DNA of 8,232 nucleotides from positions 1 to 8,232 of the forward strand of contig JAQVEI010000088.1 of assembly GCA_028697695.1 (NCBI GenBank). The letters run 5' to 3'. The notes beneath the pieces are model-generated. The model was given only the letters and a program-made list of their open reading frames with translations. It ran no database searches and was not told where the DNA came from. Both the position numbers and the translations under genes were made by a program. The first letter of the stretch is position 1. Every line of letters starts with the position of its first letter. The DNA comes from Lentimicrobiaceae bacterium. GTDB lineage: Bacteria > Bacteroidota > Bacteroidia > Bacteroidales > Lentimicrobiaceae. Below are positions 6,812 through 8,232 of this stretch, in pieces.

Positions 6812-7855
6812 TCAGTATTCGAGATTCAGCATAATAGGTAAATGGTCGCTGAAGCCTCCCTGGTAGGTCATCCCATTATAAGTCCGGAAAGGTTTGGTGC
6901 CGTTGTGTACTGTATCCTCCTCCAGCAGAAACGGTAGTCTGAGTATTTCAGCTCCTTTTGCTGATAAACGTAAACCCGATTTGCTTTGAAGCAGGGGAGA
7001 TGAAACGATAAATTGATCAAGTACGCTCCATTCTTCCCGGAATTTATGTGTACCTGTATCCCACTTTCCAACGAAAGGCATCATCAGATTACACAGGTAA
7101 AATCCGGTAGAGTCTCTATTGGATTTTGCATTAAGATGAACATACACGCTTTCGTCCACTGGTGTATCATTAAAATCGCCGGTTATAACAATCCGTGCCT
7201 CCGGCTGCATCAGGGCGAGTGAATCTATTTTGGCCCTTAATGTAAGTGCGGCATCCCGCCTCCGGGGGATGGTGGCTGTAGCTCCACCGTATTTTGATGG
7301 CCAGTGGTTTACAAAAAGGTGGAGTGTGTCGGTAGGGCTTACTAATCCTTTAATGTACAATATGTAGCGGGTGGTGGAAATGGTATCACCCGAATAAAAA
7401 ACCGGTATAGCTTCGTGGTAAAGATGCTTAAATCTGTCGCTTCTATAAATGGCTGCTACATCAATGCCCCGGGCATCCGGAGATTCTTCGTGAACAATGC
7501 GGTAGCCAAATCGTTCAAGAGGAGTACGCTTTAAAAGTTGAATCAGGCAAAACCTGTTCTCCACTTCGCAGAACGCTACAATTTCAGGTGGTCGCCAACT
7601 ACCCGCGCTGATAATCACTTTGGAGGTCTGCTGTAATTTCTTCTCGAACTTCTTCCAGGTCCAGGCCCGCATACCCCGGGGCGTAAATTCTTGATCCTGC
7701 TTCAGGCTGTCATGAAAAGGATCAAACAGATTCTCAACATTGTAAAACATTATTCTGAAAGAGCGGAGCGTGTCGCTTGTTTGTGCCCTGCATGCAGCAG
7801 AAAAACCGACCAATAAAATCAGGGTCACCATCAGGGTATTCACAATGTGTTTCAT
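6812..7855 (-). CDS. Secreted endonuclease/exonuclease/phosphatase-family protein
   Basis: The 347-residue product belongs to the EEP (DNase I-like) fold, whose members cut phosphodiester or phosphomonoester bonds in nucleic acids, lipids or inositol phosphates. It starts with a signal peptide (residues 1 to about 24, hydrophobic VTLILLVGFSAA) with likely signal peptidase I cleavage before QTSD. The Cys at 22 sits in a poor lipobox (SAAC), so lipidation is less likely. The family motifs are all present: YNVENLFD (38-45), the metal-site CEVEN (96-100), DARGIDVAAIYR (127-138), NHWPSKYGG (183-191), GDFND (226-230), a DQF block (280-282) and the terminal SDHLPI (336-341) with catalytic-type His338. 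Substrate cannot be told from sequence; these secreted Bacteroidota members are usually annotated only as nuclease or EEP family. It is convergent with comEC, 20 bp apart, and has its own -7 box at 7876-7883. Confidence 0.92.
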   Translation of the reverse strand: MKHIVNTLMVTLILLVGFSAACRAQTSDTLRSFRIMFYNVENLFDPFHDSLKQDQEFTPRGMRAWTWKKFEKKLQQTSKVIISAGSWRPPEIVAFCEVENRFCLIQLLKRTPLERFGYRIVHEESPDARGIDVAAIYRSDRFKHLYHEAIPVFYSGDTISTTRYILYIKGLVSPTDTLHLFVNHWPSKYGGATATIPRRRDAALTLRAKIDSLALMQPEARIVITGDFNDTPVDESVYVHLNAKSNRDSTGFYLCNLMMPFVGKWDTGTHKFREEWSVLDQFIVSSPLLQSKSGLRLSAKGAEILRLPFLLEEDTVHNGTKPFRTYNGMTYQGGFSDHLPIMLNLEY

Positions 7856-7875
7856 AACCGGCGTTTAAGTGCCAA

Positions 7876-7883
7876 CAAATTTA
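7876..7883 (-). promoter_or_regulatory. Candidate -7 promoter box (TAAATTTG) for the secreted EEP gene
   Basis: On the minus strand the bases read TAAATTTG, an exact TAnnTTTG match, 20 bp before the ATG at 7855. Transcription would begin near 7869, giving a short leader of about 14 nt. The -33 position shows only a partial TT match, so the evidence is the -7 box and its location. Confidence 0.5.
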
Positions 7884-8006
7884 ATCAAACTTTGAATAAC
7901 CAGGTAAATTCTTCTTTTAGCACGATGGTTTGGCCGCTTCGTGGCCCTTATAAGTGTATAAGTAAAATTAATAGCTAAAGCAGCCGGACGGAAGGTTTAT
8001 AAGAAG

Positions 8007-8014
8007 TATTTTTG
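8007..8014 (+). promoter_or_regulatory. Orphan -7-like box (TATTTTTG) on the plus strand
   Basis: TATTTTTG followed by CGC repeats, in inverted orientation, the same 11 bases (TATTTTTGCGC) found at the tRNA-Val promoter (8149-8159, minus). No TTTG lies at the -33 distance and no gene starts downstream on this strand before the tRNA, which it would read antisense. It may be a remnant, a small-RNA promoter or coincidence. Confidence 0.2.
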
Positions 8015-8035
8015 CGCTGATATTGCTTGAGCAGA

Positions 8036-8066
8036 AGTAAAAAGAAGTATGCCAGATAGAAGCATA
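8036..8066 (-). terminator. Candidate terminator downstream of tRNA-Val
   Basis: On the minus strand, two bases after the tRNA CCA end, TATGC and GCATA can pair across a nine-base loop (8048-8052 with 8062-8066). They are followed by CTTCTTTTTACT. The stem is only five base pairs with three A-U pairs, so the hairpin is weak, but its position directly after the tRNA and the T-rich tail fit a Rho-independent terminator. Confidence 0.35.
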
Positions 8067-8067
8067 T

Positions 8068-8145
8068 TGGTGGGATGTACTGGACTCGAACCAGTGACCC
8101 CCGCCCTGTCAAGGCGATGCTCTGAACCAACTGAGCTAACATCCC
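8068..8145 (-). tRNA. tRNA-Val (anticodon GAC), CCA encoded
   Basis: The minus strand folds into a complete cloverleaf. Acceptor stem GGGATGT (8145-8139) pairs with ACATCCC (8078-8072); D stem GCTC/GAGC has a ten-base loop containing GTTGG. The anticodon stem is TCGCC/GGCGG with one T-G pair; the anticodon loop is TTGACAG; the variable loop has five bases; the T stem ACTGG/CCAGT closes the loop TTCGAGT. Discriminator A at 8071 is followed by an encoded CCA (8070-8068). The anticodon GAC (plus-strand 8108-8110 read in reverse) decodes GUC and GUU, hence valine. Without the CCA the tRNA is 75 nt. All stems pair, so it is intact. Confidence 0.96.
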
Positions 8146-8151
8146 ATGGCG

Positions 8152-8159
8152 CAAAAATA
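8152..8159 (-). promoter_or_regulatory. Candidate -7 promoter box (TATTTTTG) of tRNA-Val
   Basis: On the minus strand the bases read TATTTTTG, an exact TAnnTTTG match, ending seven bases before the mature tRNA 5' end at 8145. At the usual distance the transcript would begin at about 8147-8144, so the tRNA would be made with almost no 5' leader. The -33 site at 19 bp reads TTAA, only partly matching TTTG. Confidence 0.5.
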
Positions 8160-8232
8160 CAATTTAAAATAAAGCTGCTTAACTAAACTTCACAATTATT
8201 TTCACGCGGAATTCATAAAATGTGGTTTAGCC

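Noticed and set aside
7790..7792. EEP-family protein as a lipoprotein through Cys22
   Set aside because: The -3 position is Ser rather than Leu-like and a good signal peptidase I site follows after ACRA, so secretion as a soluble protein is more likely.
6812..7855. Possible toxin or defence nuclease
   Set aside because: It has a signal peptide and standard EEP motifs, no immunity partner, and no mobile-element context.
8106..8112. Reading the tRNA as tRNA-Asp because GTC appears on the plus strand
   Set aside because: The cloverleaf is on the minus strand, where the anticodon loop reads TTGACAG, so the anticodon is GAC (valine).

Overview
The window looks like chromosomal sequence of a Bacteroidota bacterium, probably Bacteroidales-like and free-living. 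The evidence is: protein signatures (LpxB with a VDYPGFN block, a ComEC without a nuclease active site, a TPR lipoprotein ending in ACADWLKAMQL), the near absence of Shine-Dalgarno sequences, and several TAnnTTTG boxes, the -7 element of the Bacteroidota vegetative sigma factor, placed just upstream of genes. Assignment below phylum is a guess.

Layout. Positions 1-193 (minus) hold the 5' part of a membrane-protein gene that runs off the left edge; its candidate -7 box is at 229-236. Positions 237-516 show no gene. From a TATCTTTG box at 517, a tight five-gene plus-strand run follows: DUF502 membrane protein (568-1221), surE (1208-1996), a 98-residue three-helix membrane protein (2009-2305), lpxB (2317-3441) and a seven-TPR lipoprotein (3443-4444). 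Spacings are -14, +12, +11 and +1 bp, so one transcript is likely. After a 235-bp gap with a weak terminator candidate and the best two-part promoter of the window (TTTG-N19-TACCTTTC, 4588-4618), comEC occupies 4680-6791. Convergent to it, only 20 bp away, is a secreted endonuclease/exonuclease/phosphatase-family protein (6812-7855, minus). The right end holds a tRNA-Val(GAC) gene (minus, 8068-8145) with encoded CCA, a -7 box almost at the mature 5' end and a weak terminator candidate.

How the genes fit together. LpxB makes the lipid A disaccharide, SurE is a cytosolic nucleotidase, and DUF502 and the 98-residue protein are inner-membrane proteins of unknown function, so the run mixes envelope synthesis with housekeeping. 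ComEC belongs to DNA uptake. The secreted phosphodiesterase-type enzyme next to it could act on nucleic acid or phosphoester substrates outside the cytoplasm, but a link to ComEC is only suggested by adjacency.

I found no mobile element, CRISPR array or defence system, and nothing that clearly amounts to a new system. The points most worth a second look are the truncated gene at the left edge with a near-palindrome over its start, the orphan membrane protein between surE and lpxB, and the active-site-free C-terminal domain of ComEC.
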